64,000 nucleotides of DNA, taken from Agrobacterium larrymoorei. GTDB taxonomy: Bacteria; Pseudomonadota; Alphaproteobacteria; Rhizobiales; Rhizobiaceae. The stretch covers positions 1,562,001 to 1,626,000 of the forward strand of contig NZ_CP039691.1 of assembly GCF_005145045.1 (NCBI RefSeq), given 5' to 3'. The notes beneath the pieces are model-generated. The model saw only the letters and a list, made by a program, of their open reading frames with translations. It did no database searches and was not told the DNA's origin. Positions 44,149-53,466 of the stretch are shown here, one piece after another (position 1 is the stretch's first letter; each line of letters opens with the position of its first letter). The translations under genes and the position numbers were made by a program.

Positions 44149-44775
44149 TTAGCGGTTGCGCACCATGGACATGAAGCGTGCCTGTTCGGCAGGCTCGGAC
44201 TTGAACGTGCCGGTGAAGCTTGTCGTCAGGGTCGTGGAACCCTGCTTCTGCACACCTCGCATGGACATGCACATATGCTCGGCATCGATCATGACAGCCA
44301 CGCCGCGCGGCTTGAGCGTGTCGTTAATGGCGGATGCGATCTGCGCCGTCATGGTTTCCTGCGTCTGCAGGCGGCGACCGAAGATTTCCACCACGCGTGC
44401 GATCTTGGACAGGCCGAGAACGCGACCGCTTGGCAGATAGGCAACATGTGCCTTGCCGATGATCGGCACCATGTGGTGTTCGCAGTGAGAATAGAACGGA
44501 ATATCCCGCACGAGGATGATGTCGTCATATCCGCCAACTTCCTCGAAGAAGGTGCCGAGCACGCTCGTCGCCTCGAGATCGTAGCCGGAAAACAGCTCGC
44601 GATATGATTTTGCCACACGCTTTGGCGTGTCGAGAAGACCCTCACGGGTCGGGTCGTCGCCGGCCCAGCGCAGAAGAACGCGCACGGCTTCTTCGGCTTC
44701 GGCCTGCGTTGGGCGAGAATCGACCGCATCGTCGATTGCGCCTGCGCCGGGGAAATTCTTCACGATTGCATCCAT
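44149..44775 (-). CDS. folE: GTP cyclohydrolase I (FolE)
   Basis: FolE converts GTP to dihydroneopterin triphosphate, the first step to tetrahydrofolate and, in some bacteria, queuosine. The 208-residue protein is zinc-dependent type [19 protein letters not shown] and EAEHMC-type ligand segment ([12 protein letters not shown]) contain the metal cysteines and histidine, and [11 protein letters not shown] is intact. It precedes hisI by 32 bases. No Zur box was seen upstream, and no zinc-independent FolE2 is in the window. Confidence 0.97.
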   Translation of the reverse strand: MDAIVKNFPGAGAIDDAVDSRPTQAEAEEAVRVLLRWAGDDPTREGLLDTPKRVAKSYRELFSGYDLEATSVLGTFFEEVGGYDDIILVRDIPFYSHCEHHMVPIIGKAHVAYLPSGRVLGLSKIARVVEIFGRRLQTQETMTAQIASAINDTLKPRGVAVMIDAEHMCMSMRGVQKQGSTTLTTSFTGTFKSEPAEQARFMSMVRNR

Positions 44776-45061
44776 TTTTTCATCTCCCGATGTGGTTCAA
44801 GGCCACACCTGAATTAAATCCCGAGAAGCGCGATTTCACGCTCCGTTGCAGCTATCTGGTTGTTTTTCCGCTTTTTGGCAAGACACTGGACATCGTTTCA
44901 TTCCCGCCGCGGTTAAAATTCATGCAAACTTGATGTCCGCCATATGGAATAACATATTATGTTCGGGCAGGGCAGAAAAGCTTTCTCGTCAACGACACAT
45001 CGTTTAAAAATTGTAAGCAGTTGCGACCTCATGCCCGCGCTTTCTGTTTGGATCATTGAAA

Positions 45062-45508
45062 ATGGACGACATCTACAACAATCGCATTCTGGAATTTGCC
45101 GGTAACATTCCGCTTGCCGGCGCCATGCCGGATGCGGATGCGAGCGCGCAGAAGCACTCCAAACTCTGCGGCTCCAAGGTCAAGGTTTATATCAAACTGG
45201 AAGACGACATCGTGTCGGCCTTTTCCCACGAGGTGCGAGCCTGCGCGCTGGGGCAGGCTTCGTCCTCCATCATGGCGCACAATGTCGTCGGTGCCAGCAC
45301 CGCTGAAATCCGCAAGGCGCGGCAGGACATGATCGACATGCTGACGAATGGCGGTGAGGGGCCGGATGGACGGTTCGAGGCCATGCGGGTGCTGAAACCC
45401 GTCAAGGATTACAAGGCCCGCCATGCCTCCACCATGCTGACTTTTGAAGCAGTCTGCGACTGTCTCGACCAGCTCGAGGCGAAATCACCACTATCCGCGG
45501 CGAGTTGA
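45062..45508 (+). CDS. Iron-sulfur cluster assembly scaffold (NifU/IscU N-domain type)
   Basis: A 148-residue protein of the NifU N-terminal fold. Candidate ligand cysteines lie in HSKLCGSKV (about residue 37), VRACALGQASSS (about 61) and VCDCL (near 135), matching the alphaproteobacterial branch with altered spacing. It would transiently hold Fe-S clusters or act with a SUF-type system elsewhere. The ATG at 45062 is preferred to a TTG two codons earlier. yidD follows three bases after the stop, an arrangement common in rhizobia. Confidence 0.88.
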   Translation: MDDIYNNRILEFAGNIPLAGAMPDADASAQKHSKLCGSKVKVYIKLEDDIVSAFSHEVRACALGQASSSIMAHNVVGASTAEIRKARQDMIDMLTNGGEGPDGRFEAMRVLKPVKDYKARHASTMLTFEAVCDCLDQLEAKSPLSAAS

Positions 45509-45511
45509 AAG

Positions 45512-45874
45512 ATGTGCGGTCAAACCGGATGTAATCACGGACCGGCGCAGCGTGTTTCCCGGTCTCGCAACTGGAGCGGACCCTTTCGCAAGACGCCGGG
45601 CCGTCTGCTCGGCATTGGATTGATCAGGTTCTATCAATTGACGCTTTCGGGCTTCATCGGCAACTCATGCCGCCATATCCCCACCTGCTCCGAGTATGGA
45701 TACGAGGCAGTTGCGCGGCATGGTTTATGGTCTGGCGGATGGATGACACTGTTTCGGGTCGCAAGATGCGGGCCGGGTGGAACGAGCGGGCTTGATCCGG
45801 TGCCGCAGGACCTGAGCGCAATCCGGTTCTGGCAGGTCTGGAAATTTTGGACCATCAATAAACAAAACATGTGA
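45512..45874 (+). CDS. yidD: Membrane protein insertion efficiency factor YidD
   Basis: A 120-residue protein with the YidD core: LIRFYQLTLSGFIGNSCRHIPTCSEYGYEAVARHG, including the three conserved cysteine/aromatic positions, then GGWMTLFRVARCGPGGTSGLDPVP. YidD assists YidC in inserting inner-membrane proteins. The N-terminal 30 residues (MCGQTGCNHGPAQRVSRSRN) are an extra basic extension. It is three bases behind the scaffold-protein gene and seven bases before the DUF2267 gene, so the three form one unit. Confidence 0.93.
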   Translation: MCGQTGCNHGPAQRVSRSRNWSGPFRKTPGRLLGIGLIRFYQLTLSGFIGNSCRHIPTCSEYGYEAVARHGLWSGGWMTLFRVARCGPGGTSGLDPVPQDLSAIRFWQVWKFWTINKQNM

Positions 45875-45881
45875 TTTATCG

Positions 45882-46316
45882 ATGACCGTACCTCAAGAAT
45901 TTACCCAGGCTTCTCGAGATTTCGAAGCTGTGCTTGTCGATGTTCGCGATAAAGCTATGGTGAGCACCACACACCGAGCATTCACGACGCTCGAGGCTGT
46001 TCTTCGTGTCTTCAGACGACGTTTGACAGCCGAGCAGGGGCTTGCATTTGCCGGTCTGTTGAATGTCGGACTGCGTGCGCTTTTCGTAAAAGACTGGAAC
46101 ATCAACGAGCCCGTTGCTGATTTTGGCACAATGGAACAGATGCAAGCCGAGGTGATGGCGCTAAGGCACAATCACAATCTTTCTCCGAATACGGCCATTC
46201 AGGATGTGGTGGCAGCTCTGCGCTCCCATATCGATGAACGAGCGTTGCTGGCCTTTCTCAAATCGGTGTCGCCGGAGGCGATGTATTTTTGGGGTTTCAA
46301 GGGTGAAGTCGAATAG
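45882..46316 (+). CDS. DUF2267 domain protein
   Basis: A 144-residue helical protein matching the DUF2267 pattern: THRAFTTLEAVLRVFRRRLTAEQG (paired helices about 30-55) and ALFVKDWN. The function of the family is unknown; members are often found near stress or envelope genes in alpha- and actinobacteria. No membrane span or signal is present. It starts seven bases after yidD and is followed by the 109-base thrS leader. Confidence 0.82.
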   Translation: MTVPQEFTQASRDFEAVLVDVRDKAMVSTTHRAFTTLEAVLRVFRRRLTAEQGLAFAGLLNVGLRALFVKDWNINEPVADFGTMEQMQAEVMALRHNHNLSPNTAIQDVVAALRSHIDERALLAFLKSVSPEAMYFWGFKGEVE

Positions 46317-46358
46317 GCTTTACTGACTTGGCAAATTTCAGTATCCACGCGCTGCATT

Positions 46359-46406
46359 GCCAGCCCCTTTGGCTGGCTCGAATCCCCACCCGCATTCGTT
46401 GGCGGG
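46359..46406 (+). promoter_or_regulatory. thrS leader with two hairpins, possible tRNA-mimic operator
   Basis: Hairpin 1: GCCAGCC (46359-46365), loop CCTTT, GGCTGGC (46371-46377). Hairpin 2: CCCGC (46389-46393), loop ATTCGTTG, GCGGG (46402-46406), eight bases before the AGGAGA ribosome-binding site. The hairpin 2 loop holds UCGU, i.e. a U followed by the threonine anticodon CGU, reminiscent of the E. coli thrS operator that ThrRS binds to block its own translation. The structure is visible; the function is a guess. Confidence 0.35.
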
Positions 46407-46425
46407 ACTGGACAGGAGAATTAAA

Positions 46426-48432
46426 GTGTCAGAAGCCGTTTCCCTTACATTTCCCGATGGCTCCGTTCGTCAGTATCCGACAGGTACGACCGGACGTGAT
46501 GTCGCCGAATCCATTTCGAAATCGCTTGCCAAGAAGGCCGTAGCCATCGCGCTCGACGGCGATCTGCGCGACCTTTCCGATACCATCATCGATGGCAAGA
46601 TCGAGATCGTGACCCGTGACGACAAGAGGGCGCTGGAACTCATCCGCCACGATGCCGCGCACGTCATGGCTGAAGCCGTGCAGGAATTGTGGCCCGGTAC
46701 GCAGGTTACCATCGGCCCGGTCATCGAAAACGGCTTCTATTACGACTTTGCCAAGAACGAGCCCTTCACACCGGAAGATCTGCCTAAGATCGAAAAGAAG
46801 ATGAAGGAGATCATCGGTCGCGCGAAGCCATTCACGCGCGAAATCTGGTCGCGCGAAAAGGCTAAGCAAGTCTTTGCCGCCAAGGGCGAGAACTACAAGG
46901 TCGAACTGGTCGATGCGATCCCCGAGGGGCAGGACCTCAAAATCTATTATCAGGGCGACTGGTTCGACCTTTGCCGTGGCCCGCATATGGCCAATACCGG
47001 GCAGATCGGAACGGCCTTCAAGCTGATGAAGGTTGCCGGTGCCTATTGGCGTGGCGACAGCAACAACCCGATGCTGACACGCATCTACGGCACCGCATGG
47101 GCCACGCAGGAAGAGCTGGATCAGTATCTCCACATTCTGGCCGAAGCTGAGAAGCGCGATCACCGCCGCCTTGGCCGCGAAATGGACCTGTTCCATTTTC
47201 AGGAAGAAGGCCCGGGCGTGGTTTTCTGGCACGGCAAGGGCTGGCGCATGTTCCAGACCCTGACGGCCTATATGCGCCGCCAGCTGGAAGGCACCTATCA
47301 GGAAGTCAATGCGCCTCAGGTGCTGGATGCTTCGCTGTGGGAAACCTCCGGTCACTGGGGCTGGTACCAGGAAAACATGTTTGCCGTGAAATCGGCCTAC
47401 GCCTTTACCCACCCAAAGGACGAGGAAGCGGATAACCGTGTCTTTGCCCTGAAGCCAATGAACTGCCCCGGCCACGTTCAAATCTTCAAGCACGGGTTGA
47501 AGTCTTACCGAGAGCTGCCTGTTCGCCTTGCGGAGTTCGGCAACGTGCATCGCTATGAAGCATCCGGCGCACTCCACGGCCTCATGCGTGTTCGCGGCTT
47601 CACGCAGGACGATGCGCATGTGTTCTGCACCGAAGAGCAGATGGCGGCGGAGTGCCTGCGCATCAACGAGCTGATCCTGTCGGTCTACAAGGACTTCGGC
47701 TTCGAGGAAATCGTGGTCAAGCTATCCACGCGTCCTGAAAAGCGCGTTGGCTCAGACGAGGTCTGGGATCGTGCTGAAAGCGTCATGACCGACGTTCTGA
47801 AGTCCATCGAGGCACAGTCGGAAGGTCGCATCAAGACCGACATTCTGCCGGGCGAGGGTGCTTTCTATGGTCCTAAGTTCGAATATACGCTGAAGGATGC
47901 CATCGGTCGCGAATGGCAGTGCGGCACAACGCAGGTAGACTTCAACCTGCCGGAACGCTTCGGTGCCTTCTATATCGATCAGGCCTCGGAAAAGCGCCAG
48001 CCAGTGATGATCCACCGCGCCATTTGCGGCTCGATGGAACGCTTCCTCGGCATTCTCATCGAGAACTTCGCCGGTCACATGCCGCTCTGGTTCGCCCCGC
48101 TTCAGGTCGTCGTCGCCACGATTACGTCGGATGCCGACGACTATGGTCGCGAAGTAGCCGAGGCGCTGCGCGAGGCTGGTCTTTCCGTGGAAACCGACTT
48201 CCGCAACGAAAAGATCAACTACAAGATCCGTGAGCACTCGGTCACGAAGGTTCCGGTCATCGTGGTCTGCGGTAAAAAGGAAGCGGAAGAACGCACAGTC
48301 AACATCCGCCGCCTCGGCTCTCAGGCCCAGACCTCCTACACGCTGGATGAGGCACTGGCCAATCTGGTGGACGAAGCGACACCGCCGGACGTGAAGCGCA
48401 AACGCGCTGCGAAAGCCGCGAAGGCTGCTTAA
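46426..48432 (+). CDS. thrS: Threonyl-tRNA synthetase ThrS
   Basis: ThrS charges tRNA-Thr and edits mis-charged serine. The 668-residue protein has an N-terminal TGS domain (about 1-62), the editing domain with [10 protein letters not shown] and the [10 protein letters not shown] motif, the class II catalytic core with zinc ligands in [11 protein letters not shown], the [16 protein letters not shown] segment and [12 protein letters not shown], and the C-terminal anticodon-binding domain. The start is GTG at 46426 behind AGGAGA; the longer upstream frame would translate the leader hairpins. Confidence 0.97.
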   Translation: MSEAVSLTFPDGSVRQYPTGTTGRDVAESISKSLAKKAVAIALDGDLRDLSDTIIDGKIEIVTRDDKRALELIRHDAAHVMAEAVQELWPGTQVTIGPVIENGFYYDFAKNEPFTPEDLPKIEKKMKEIIGRAKPFTREIWSREKAKQVFAAKGENYKVELVDAIPEGQDLKIYYQGDWFDLCRGPHMANTGQIGTAFKLMKVAGAYWRGDSNNPMLTRIYGTAWATQEELDQYLHILAEAEKRDHRRLGREMDLFHFQEEGPGVVFWHGKGWRMFQTLTAYMRRQLEGTYQEVNAPQVLDASLWETSGHWGWYQENMFAVKSAYAFTHPKDEEADNRVFALKPMNCPGHVQIFKHGLKSYRELPVRLAEFGNVHRYEASGALHGLMRVRGFTQDDAHVFCTEEQMAAECLRINELILSVYKDFGFEEIVVKLSTRPEKRVGSDEVWDRAESVMTDVLKSIEAQSEGRIKTDILPGEGAFYGPKFEYTLKDAIGREWQCGTTQVDFNLPERFGAFYIDQASEKRQPVMIHRAICGSMERFLGILIENFAGHMPLWFAPLQVVVATITSDADDYGREVAEALREAGLSVETDFRNEKINYKIREHSVTKVPVIVVCGKKEAEERTVNIRRLGSQAQTSYTLDEALANLVDEATPPDVKRKRAAKAAKAA

Positions 48433-48442
48433 ACAATGATAC

Positions 48443-48464
48443 GACGGCGCCTAAGGGCGCCGTT
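48443..48464 (+). terminator. Terminator after thrS
   Basis: ACGGCGCC-TAAG-GGCGCCGT followed by TACTTTAT. It overlaps the stop codon of the convergent hypothetical gene and may serve both transcripts. Confidence 0.75.
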
Positions 48465-48819
48465 ACTTTATATAGCCGATTTCTCTGATCGTCTGCGCTG
48501 CGACAGAAAATGGTTCGTATTTCTCGATGAACCGTTGATACCATCCGGCTAAATGCCACTCACCTTTTTCATTTTGCTCCAAAGGCGGATCGAATTTGGG
48601 TGGAATGAGTTTTGGCAGGCTGTCGGCAAGTGCATTCAACGCTGTTTGCGAAAGCGGATTTTCCATTAGCTTTTCTGCGGCGCAGCGTGCTGCCAACAGT
48701 GCAGGAAGATGCTTCCGGTACGGCTCTGTTGTCTCCATCACGAGAATTAGATCGTTGATTTTTACGATAAGATCCGAGAGTTGATGTGCTTTCTCTGAGG
48801 GCGAGTAGTAAACGTCCAA
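48463..48819 (-). CDS. Hypothetical protein, 118 residues, AT-rich orphan gene
   Basis: Not recognised. A soluble helical protein (VYYSPSEKAHQLSDLIVKIN, LPALLAARCAAEKLMENPLS) with a C-terminal GEWHLAGWYQRFIEKYEPF segment. The gene is visibly AT-richer than its neighbours and uses a TTG start (first in-frame ATG is codon 28) behind a GAGG at 10 bases. Base composition and lack of a recognised family suggest a relatively recent acquisition. It lies between the convergent thrS and a secreted-protein gene. Confidence 0.6.
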   Translation of the reverse strand: MDVYYSPSEKAHQLSDLIVKINDLILVMETTEPYRKHLPALLAARCAAEKLMENPLSQTALNALADSLPKLIPPKFDPPLEQNEKGEWHLAGWYQRFIEKYEPFSVAAQTIREIGYIK

Positions 48820-48892
48820 TGCCGCTGCACCTCGGTCTCAAGGTCTTGAAATCAAGGCCTCTCAAATGTTAAAAGATGGGAAGTTGGTGGCC

Positions 48893-49873
48893 TTACTCAA
48901 AATCCCCAGTCGCATCTTCCGGTGCCTGGTCCTTCATCAGCACTTCGACATCCGTATCCTGCCCGGAGGCGACCTTGAAGTTGCGCTGGTAGACCTTGTC
49001 CTTGTTGCGGGCGATTGCGGTATATTCGCCGTCTGCAAGGACCATTGTGGAGAAGGCGCTGACGCTTTCGTTCACCACGTCGCCTGCGCCGGTCAGGACG
49101 GACCAGGCCGTGTCGGCAATCGCTTCGCCGCCATGTTCCGACACGAGTTTGAGCGTGACCTGTGCGGCATGGTGCTGAAGCGTCGCCTCGGTAAGCTTGC
49201 CTGCTTCCACCTGAATATCCGCGCGCACTACCGCGTTTACGCCACCATATTCTGACACGACGTGATACGTACCGGCGTTGAGGCGCACGATGGTATTTGG
49301 TTTGACGTCGGACATGACGAGCTTGCGCTCGCCACTCTCGGAGGCGTCGGATGAGTAGATGGAGAATTTTAGCTGATTGGCTGAAATATGCTTGTCGCTG
49401 CCCGCCACCGCGTTCAGCACGAAGCCACCGGCATCCAGAATCAACACCTGCTTGTCGATCTTGCCGCTTTCCGGGATGCTGAGTTTCTTGGTAACGCCAG
49501 CGCGGCCGAAAGCGACATTGACGAAATAATCGCCGGGGGCGAGGTGAAATTCGGCAGATCCACCTTCGGAGCTTGCCAACATTGGCAGCTTGCCATCGGC
49601 ACCGGGAATGGGGCTGAAGACGCGCCAGGAAAGGCCCTCCATCATCGGCGCACCCTCATTCGTCAGCTTGGCTTCCAGAAGGATGTCGCGAGACGTGGTG
49701 GTTTCCGTTGCGGGATTGGATGGCGCGGAAAAGGCGTTCAGCTTCGGCATCTTGGGTGTGCCGCCAAGCTGCTTGAATTCCTTGAAGGCATCCTGCGAGA
49801 ACGCGACGTCGTGCGTTGCGGCAACAGAGAGAAGCGCCGCGCAAAGACCAGCCGCGAATTTGATGGACGTCAT
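48893..49873 (-). CDS. Exported protein with repeated beta-domains, conserved rhizobial type
   Basis: A 326-residue protein with a signal peptide (MTSIKFAAGLCAALLSVAA, cleavage near 26) and a body that reads as at least two or three beta-sandwich modules: WRVFSP..LPMLASSEGGSAEFHLAPGDYFVNVAFG, then the KFSIYSS..VRLNAGTYHVVSEYGG and TAWSVLTGAGDVVNES..LADGEYTAIARN modules, each ending in a GxY pattern. This suggests a carboxypeptidase-regulatory or Ig-like fold exposed in the periplasm. No enzymatic motif is visible; function unknown. Confidence 0.8.
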   Translation of the reverse strand: MTSIKFAAGLCAALLSVAATHDVAFSQDAFKEFKQLGGTPKMPKLNAFSAPSNPATETTTSRDILLEAKLTNEGAPMMEGLSWRVFSPIPGADGKLPMLASSEGGSAEFHLAPGDYFVNVAFGRAGVTKKLSIPESGKIDKQVLILDAGGFVLNAVAGSDKHISANQLKFSIYSSDASESGERKLVMSDVKPNTIVRLNAGTYHVVSEYGGVNAVVRADIQVEAGKLTEATLQHHAAQVTLKLVSEHGGEAIADTAWSVLTGAGDVVNESVSAFSTMVLADGEYTAIARNKDKVYQRNFKVASGQDTDVEVLMKDQAPEDATGDFE

Positions 49874-49972
49874 TTCTCTCAACCGGATTGACTTCTTGAT
49901 TTTCTGGGACCACTTCAATCCGAACCGCATGGCTATTTCAAGACCTTTGCACGCGAATGGAACGGTTAGAAC

Positions 49973-50554
49973 ATGAAAACTGATATCAAGCTCATCGACT
50001 ATCTCAACACCCGCCGCTCGACACCGGCAATCCAGCTTGCCGAGCCGGGCCCGGATAAGGCTGAGCTCGAAGAGATTTTGCGGCTGACCGTTCGCGTGCC
50101 CGATCATGGAAAGCTTGCTCCATGGCGCTTCATCGTCTATCGCGGTGAAGAGCGCAAGCGCCTTGGCGAAGCGGCGCTGAAGCATGCTCTCCAGAAAAAT
50201 CCTGAATTGAGTGCGGATTTTCAGAACGTCGAACGCACGCGCTTTACCCGCGCGCCCGTCATCGTTGCCGTTGTCAGCACTGCTGCACCCCATGTGAAAA
50301 TTCCGGAATGGGAACAGCTGATGTCGGCAGGGGCGGTTTGCCTCAATATGCTGATGGCTGCCAATGCCAATGGTTACGCCGCCAACTGGCTGACGGAGTG
50401 GGTTTCCTATGACGAATCCTTCGGGCCGGAGCTTGGCATCAAGTCGGGCGAGAAGGTGGCCGGTTTCATCTATATCGGCTCCACGACGTTCCCGCCGGTA
50501 GAGCGCCCGCGCCCCGAACTGGCGGATGTGGTGACCTGGGTTGGTGAAGCCTGA
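49973..50554 (+). CDS. Nitroreductase-family flavoprotein
   Basis: A 193-residue FMN enzyme of the nitroreductase fold: [19 protein letters not shown] with the FMN-binding RRS segment, [18 protein letters not shown] and [12 protein letters not shown]. It resembles the YdjA type, which lacks large insertions. The physiological substrate is unknown. Its stop overlaps the start of the flavin reductase-like gene by one base (TGATG), so the two are translationally coupled and may share a flavin or electron chain. Confidence 0.9.
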   Translation: MKTDIKLIDYLNTRRSTPAIQLAEPGPDKAELEEILRLTVRVPDHGKLAPWRFIVYRGEERKRLGEAALKHALQKNPELSADFQNVERTRFTRAPVIVAVVSTAAPHVKIPEWEQLMSAGAVCLNMLMAANANGYAANWLTEWVSYDESFGPELGIKSGEKVAGFIYIGSTTFPPVERPRPELADVVTWVGEA

Positions 50555-51159
50555 TGTTCTATACGACGGATATGAACCAGCACGGCATGCCGCACGATCC
50601 GTTCAAGGCCATCGTTGCGCCGCGGCCTATCGGCTGGATTGGATCGAAGGGGAACGATGGCACGCTCAATCTTTCGCCTTACTCCTTTTTCAATGCCGTA
50701 TCGGACAAGCCGAAGCTGGTCATGTTCTGTTCCAGCGGGCAGAAGGACAGCCTGCGTAACGTGCGTGAGACGGGCGTCTTCACCGCAAGCCTCGTCAGTC
50801 GCCATCTGGTCGATCAGATGAATTCATCCTCCGCGCCTGTGGATTATGCCGTCAATGAGTTCGAGCTGGCGGGACTAACGGCGCGAGACGGACAGGTGAT
50901 TGATGCGCCTTATGTTTCCGAGGCGCTGGCCGCATTGGAATGCCGCGTCACGCAGATCATCCAGCCCACCGATATCGATGGCAAACCCGCGGATTCATGG
51001 GTGGTGTTCGGGCAGGTCATGGGCATCCATATTGCCGAAGACATCATCCGCGATGGGCGTATCGATATGTCGCTTGCGCGGCCCGTCGCGCGCATGGGTT
51101 ATATGGACTATGCCGATGGCGGTTCTGACGTTTTTCAGCTTGCCCGCCCCAAGGCGTGA
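50554..51159 (+). CDS. Flavin reductase-like FMN-binding split-barrel protein
   Basis: A 201-residue protein of the flavin reductase domain family: APRPIGWIGSKGNDGTLNLSPYSFFNAVSDKP is the flavin-binding signature and is followed by CSSGQKDSLRNV and the DYAVNEFELAGL segment. Members reduce FMN with NAD(P)H or simply bind FMN. Coupling to the preceding nitroreductase suggests the pair acts together; no monooxygenase gene is nearby. Confidence 0.9.
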   Translation: MFYTTDMNQHGMPHDPFKAIVAPRPIGWIGSKGNDGTLNLSPYSFFNAVSDKPKLVMFCSSGQKDSLRNVRETGVFTASLVSRHLVDQMNSSSAPVDYAVNEFELAGLTARDGQVIDAPYVSEALAALECRVTQIIQPTDIDGKPADSWVVFGQVMGIHIAEDIIRDGRIDMSLARPVARMGYMDYADGGSDVFQLARPKA

Positions 51160-51305
51160 TGCAGATACTGCTGATCGGTTAATGAAAATGGTAAACTGAT
51201 CGTAAACCTTTTGCCCCTAGTTTGTACCCAAGGCAGTTGGTGACGACTCACGCGATGAGACGCCACCGCCGCCATGGGGCGCAGAAAATTTCTTGGGGTG
51301 CAGGG

Positions 51306-52442
51306 GTGATCGTAGAAGCATTTCTCCGTTGGACGGATAAGGCGCGGTCGGGTGATAGGGCAAAAGCCGCAAAGGCGTTGGCTCAAGCTTATCTGGAGGC
51401 AACTTTGCCGAAGGAGAAGCAGGCGAGCGCCTATATGGCCATGACCTATCTTCTGGATGATCCATCCCCCAAAGTACGTCAGGCTCTGGCAGAAGCGCTT
51501 GCGTCTGCGCATGATGCGCCGCGCGCGATCCTGATGGCGCTTGCGGAAGACCAGCCGGAAATTGCCTGCCCGGTCATCCTGAATTCTCCGGTGCTGCGTG
51601 AGAGCGATCTGGTCGATCTTATCGGTCGCGGTTCTTCCGTGACGCGGGCCTTGATCGGCGCGCGGCCTGAGCTTGCGCCGGGGGCCTGTGCAGCGCTTGC
51701 AGAAATCGGAAGCGAGTGCGAAGTCGCCATCCTGCTGGAAAATCATTGCGCGCACATCACGCCATTCACGCTGCGTCGCGTCTCGGATCGCTTCTGGGAA
51801 GATTCGAGCATTCGCAATCTGCTTCTGGACAGGGATGACCTTCCTGCCGACGTTCGCCACGCTCTCGTTCTGCATGTCGGCAAAGCGCTCGCATCGGCAG
51901 CCATGGTCTGCCATGTCATTACTGCCGCCCGTGCCGAACGTATCGTCCGCGACGCCTCCGATGCAGCTATTGCGTTGATCGCAGGCGAAGTATCGGGCTC
52001 GGATATTCCGTTTCTGGTGGAACATCTGCGCAAGAAAGGAGAGCTTACGCCCGCTTTCCTGATCCACGTCCTATGCTCCGGCAAGCTGGACTTCTTTGCA
52101 GAAGCCATCTCCAATCTTTCCGGGCTTGAAGAGCGGCGCGTTCGCTCCATTCTCGCAACGGGCAGGCACCATGCGATGAAGGCGCTTTACCAGTCCACCG
52201 GCCTTTTCGGTACGGTGCTGGAAGTCTTTCTCGAGGCAACCCTGCTCTGGCGCGATGCCGCGGAAATGCCCTATGGCGGCGCAGTCCATGAGGTATCAGC
52301 CAGGCTCATCCAGAAGTTCTCGAAGGTGGATGCGGACGCCAACCTTCATGAACTGCTCTCGATGATCGAAAAACTGCATATCGGCGACCAGCGCCAGCGC
52401 GCTCGCTCTTTTGCACACGATCTCGTGGCGGAAGCCGCCTGA
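51306..52442 (+). CDS. DUF2336 family protein
   Basis: A 378-residue, fully helical protein of the alphaproteobacterial DUF2336 family, containing HEAT-like repeats (about 30-150, LDDPSPKVRQALAEALASA and following) and a C-terminal helical region. The GTG start at 51306 (VIVEAFLRWTDKARSGDRAKA) is chosen by resemblance to family N-termini; an ATG at 51255 and a TTG at 51222 are in frame. Function unknown; some members are linked to cell-cycle or motility regulation. Its stop is two bases from that of the convergent gene. Confidence 0.85.
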   Translation: MIVEAFLRWTDKARSGDRAKAAKALAQAYLEATLPKEKQASAYMAMTYLLDDPSPKVRQALAEALASAHDAPRAILMALAEDQPEIACPVILNSPVLRESDLVDLIGRGSSVTRALIGARPELAPGACAALAEIGSECEVAILLENHCAHITPFTLRRVSDRFWEDSSIRNLLLDRDDLPADVRHALVLHVGKALASAAMVCHVITAARAERIVRDASDAAIALIAGEVSGSDIPFLVEHLRKKGELTPAFLIHVLCSGKLDFFAEAISNLSGLEERRVRSILATGRHHAMKALYQSTGLFGTVLEVFLEATLLWRDAAEMPYGGAVHEVSARLIQKFSKVDADANLHELLSMIEKLHIGDQRQRARSFAHDLVAEAA

Positions 52443-52443
52443 C

Positions 52444-52854
52444 CTATTTGGTGAAGCGGCGCGCGATCCACGAATAGCTGTCTTCCACCATGCGGACAGG
52501 CTTGCCGAGAACCTCTTTGACACCTTCCGTGGAGGGCAGGATTCTCCGCACGCGCGTAATCGCGCGCTGCGTCAGCGTTTCCTCCTCCTGCGCCTCTGTT
52601 TGCCGCGCGGGAGGCTGGGTATCAGTGGGGGCAGCGTTGGCAATCGCTGGCTTGTCAGCGGGCGCGTCCGGTGTCTGGCAGACCGCGACGACGACCGGGT
52701 AGGAAGCGTTCGCGTAGTTTCCAAGCTGCTTTTCCGATTCGGCATCGCAAAGCTCGATGCTCGTCCAGCGCTGTTGCAGCGTGGCGATATGTCGGCAATC
52801 GGTGGCGCTGTCGTCGCAGCCCAGAATGGTCATTAAAACGAGTGCGGTTCTCAT
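52444..52854 (-). CDS. Hypothetical lipoprotein or exported protein, 136 residues
   Basis: Not recognised. A short hydrophobic leader (MRTALVLMTILGC) ends in a lipobox-like ILGC, followed by DDSATDC, two more cysteines (SIELCDAE, VVAVCQ), a Pro/Ala/Gln-rich low-complexity linker (about 62-90) and a basic C-terminal segment (TQRAITRVRRILPS..YSWIARRF). The layout suggests an envelope anchor plus linker. It is convergent with the DUF2336 gene and divergent from the GNAT gene. Confidence 0.65.
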   Translation of the reverse strand: MRTALVLMTILGCDDSATDCRHIATLQQRWTSIELCDAESEKQLGNYANASYPVVVAVCQTPDAPADKPAIANAAPTDTQPPARQTEAQEEETLTQRAITRVRRILPSTEGVKEVLGKPVRMVEDSYSWIARRFTK

Positions 52855-52964
52855 GTGGCGCTGTTGCCTCTGGCAAAAAGAATGGCTTACAAACCAGTGT
52901 GATCTATCAGGATTGCAGTCTTATTGCGACGAAAGTCGCGCGCATGAAAAATATTGGGAACAGC

Positions 52965-53420
52965 ATGTCAGTCGAAATAAACCTTGAGCCTCCTCGCCAG
53001 CCAGAGATTGTCCGGCTTCTGGAAATGTCGGATGCCTACGCCGCCTCGCTCTATCCTGCCGAAAGCAATCATCTGGTCGATCTTTCGACGCTCGAAAAAG
53101 AAACCGTTTCCTTCTTCGTGGCGCGCAGTGAAGGCAGGATCGTTGGTTGTTGCGCACTGGTGGAGGCGGGTGACGGCACGGCTGAGATAAAGCGCATGTT
53201 CGTGGACCCCGAGGCTCGCGGTCTTAGAATCGGCAAGCGGATGATGGAATCTCTTGTGGACCGGGCAAACGAACTCGGTCTTCATGCCATTCGGCTTGAG
53301 ACTGGCATCAGTCAACCGGAAGCCATCGGACTGTATCGCAAGGCGGGATTTATCGAGATCGAGCCATTCGGAAGCTATAAGCTCGATCCGCTCAGCATCT
53401 TCATGGAATTGAAGCTCTGA
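52965..53420 (+). CDS. GNAT-family N-acetyltransferase
   Basis: A 151-residue acetyl-CoA-dependent acyltransferase: FVARSEGRIVGCCALVE strand pair, the MFVDPEARGLRIGKRMMESLV motif A with the acetyl-CoA loop, and EAIGLYRKAGF motif B. It resembles the small amino-group acetyltransferases; the substrate is unknown. The start at MSVEINLEPP has a GGGAA ribosome-binding site; an ATG seven codons upstream is less likely, and the longer open frame overlaps the opposite hypothetical gene. Confidence 0.9.
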   Translation: MSVEINLEPPRQPEIVRLLEMSDAYAASLYPAESNHLVDLSTLEKETVSFFVARSEGRIVGCCALVEAGDGTAEIKRMFVDPEARGLRIGKRMMESLVDRANELGLHAIRLETGISQPEAIGLYRKAGFIEIEPFGSYKLDPLSIFMELKL

Positions 53421-53434
53421 CACGCAGGTTTACG

Positions 53435-53466
53435 AGGCGGCACCGTTAAAATCGGTGCGCCGCCTC
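53435..53466. terminator. Stem-loop between convergent GNAT and AI-2E genes
   Basis: GAGGCGGCACCG..CGGTGCGCCGCCTC forms a long GC-rich stem with one small bulge and a TTAAAAT loop. It overlaps the stop codon of the AI-2E gene and has no T run, so it is a possible bidirectional attenuating structure. Confidence 0.55.
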
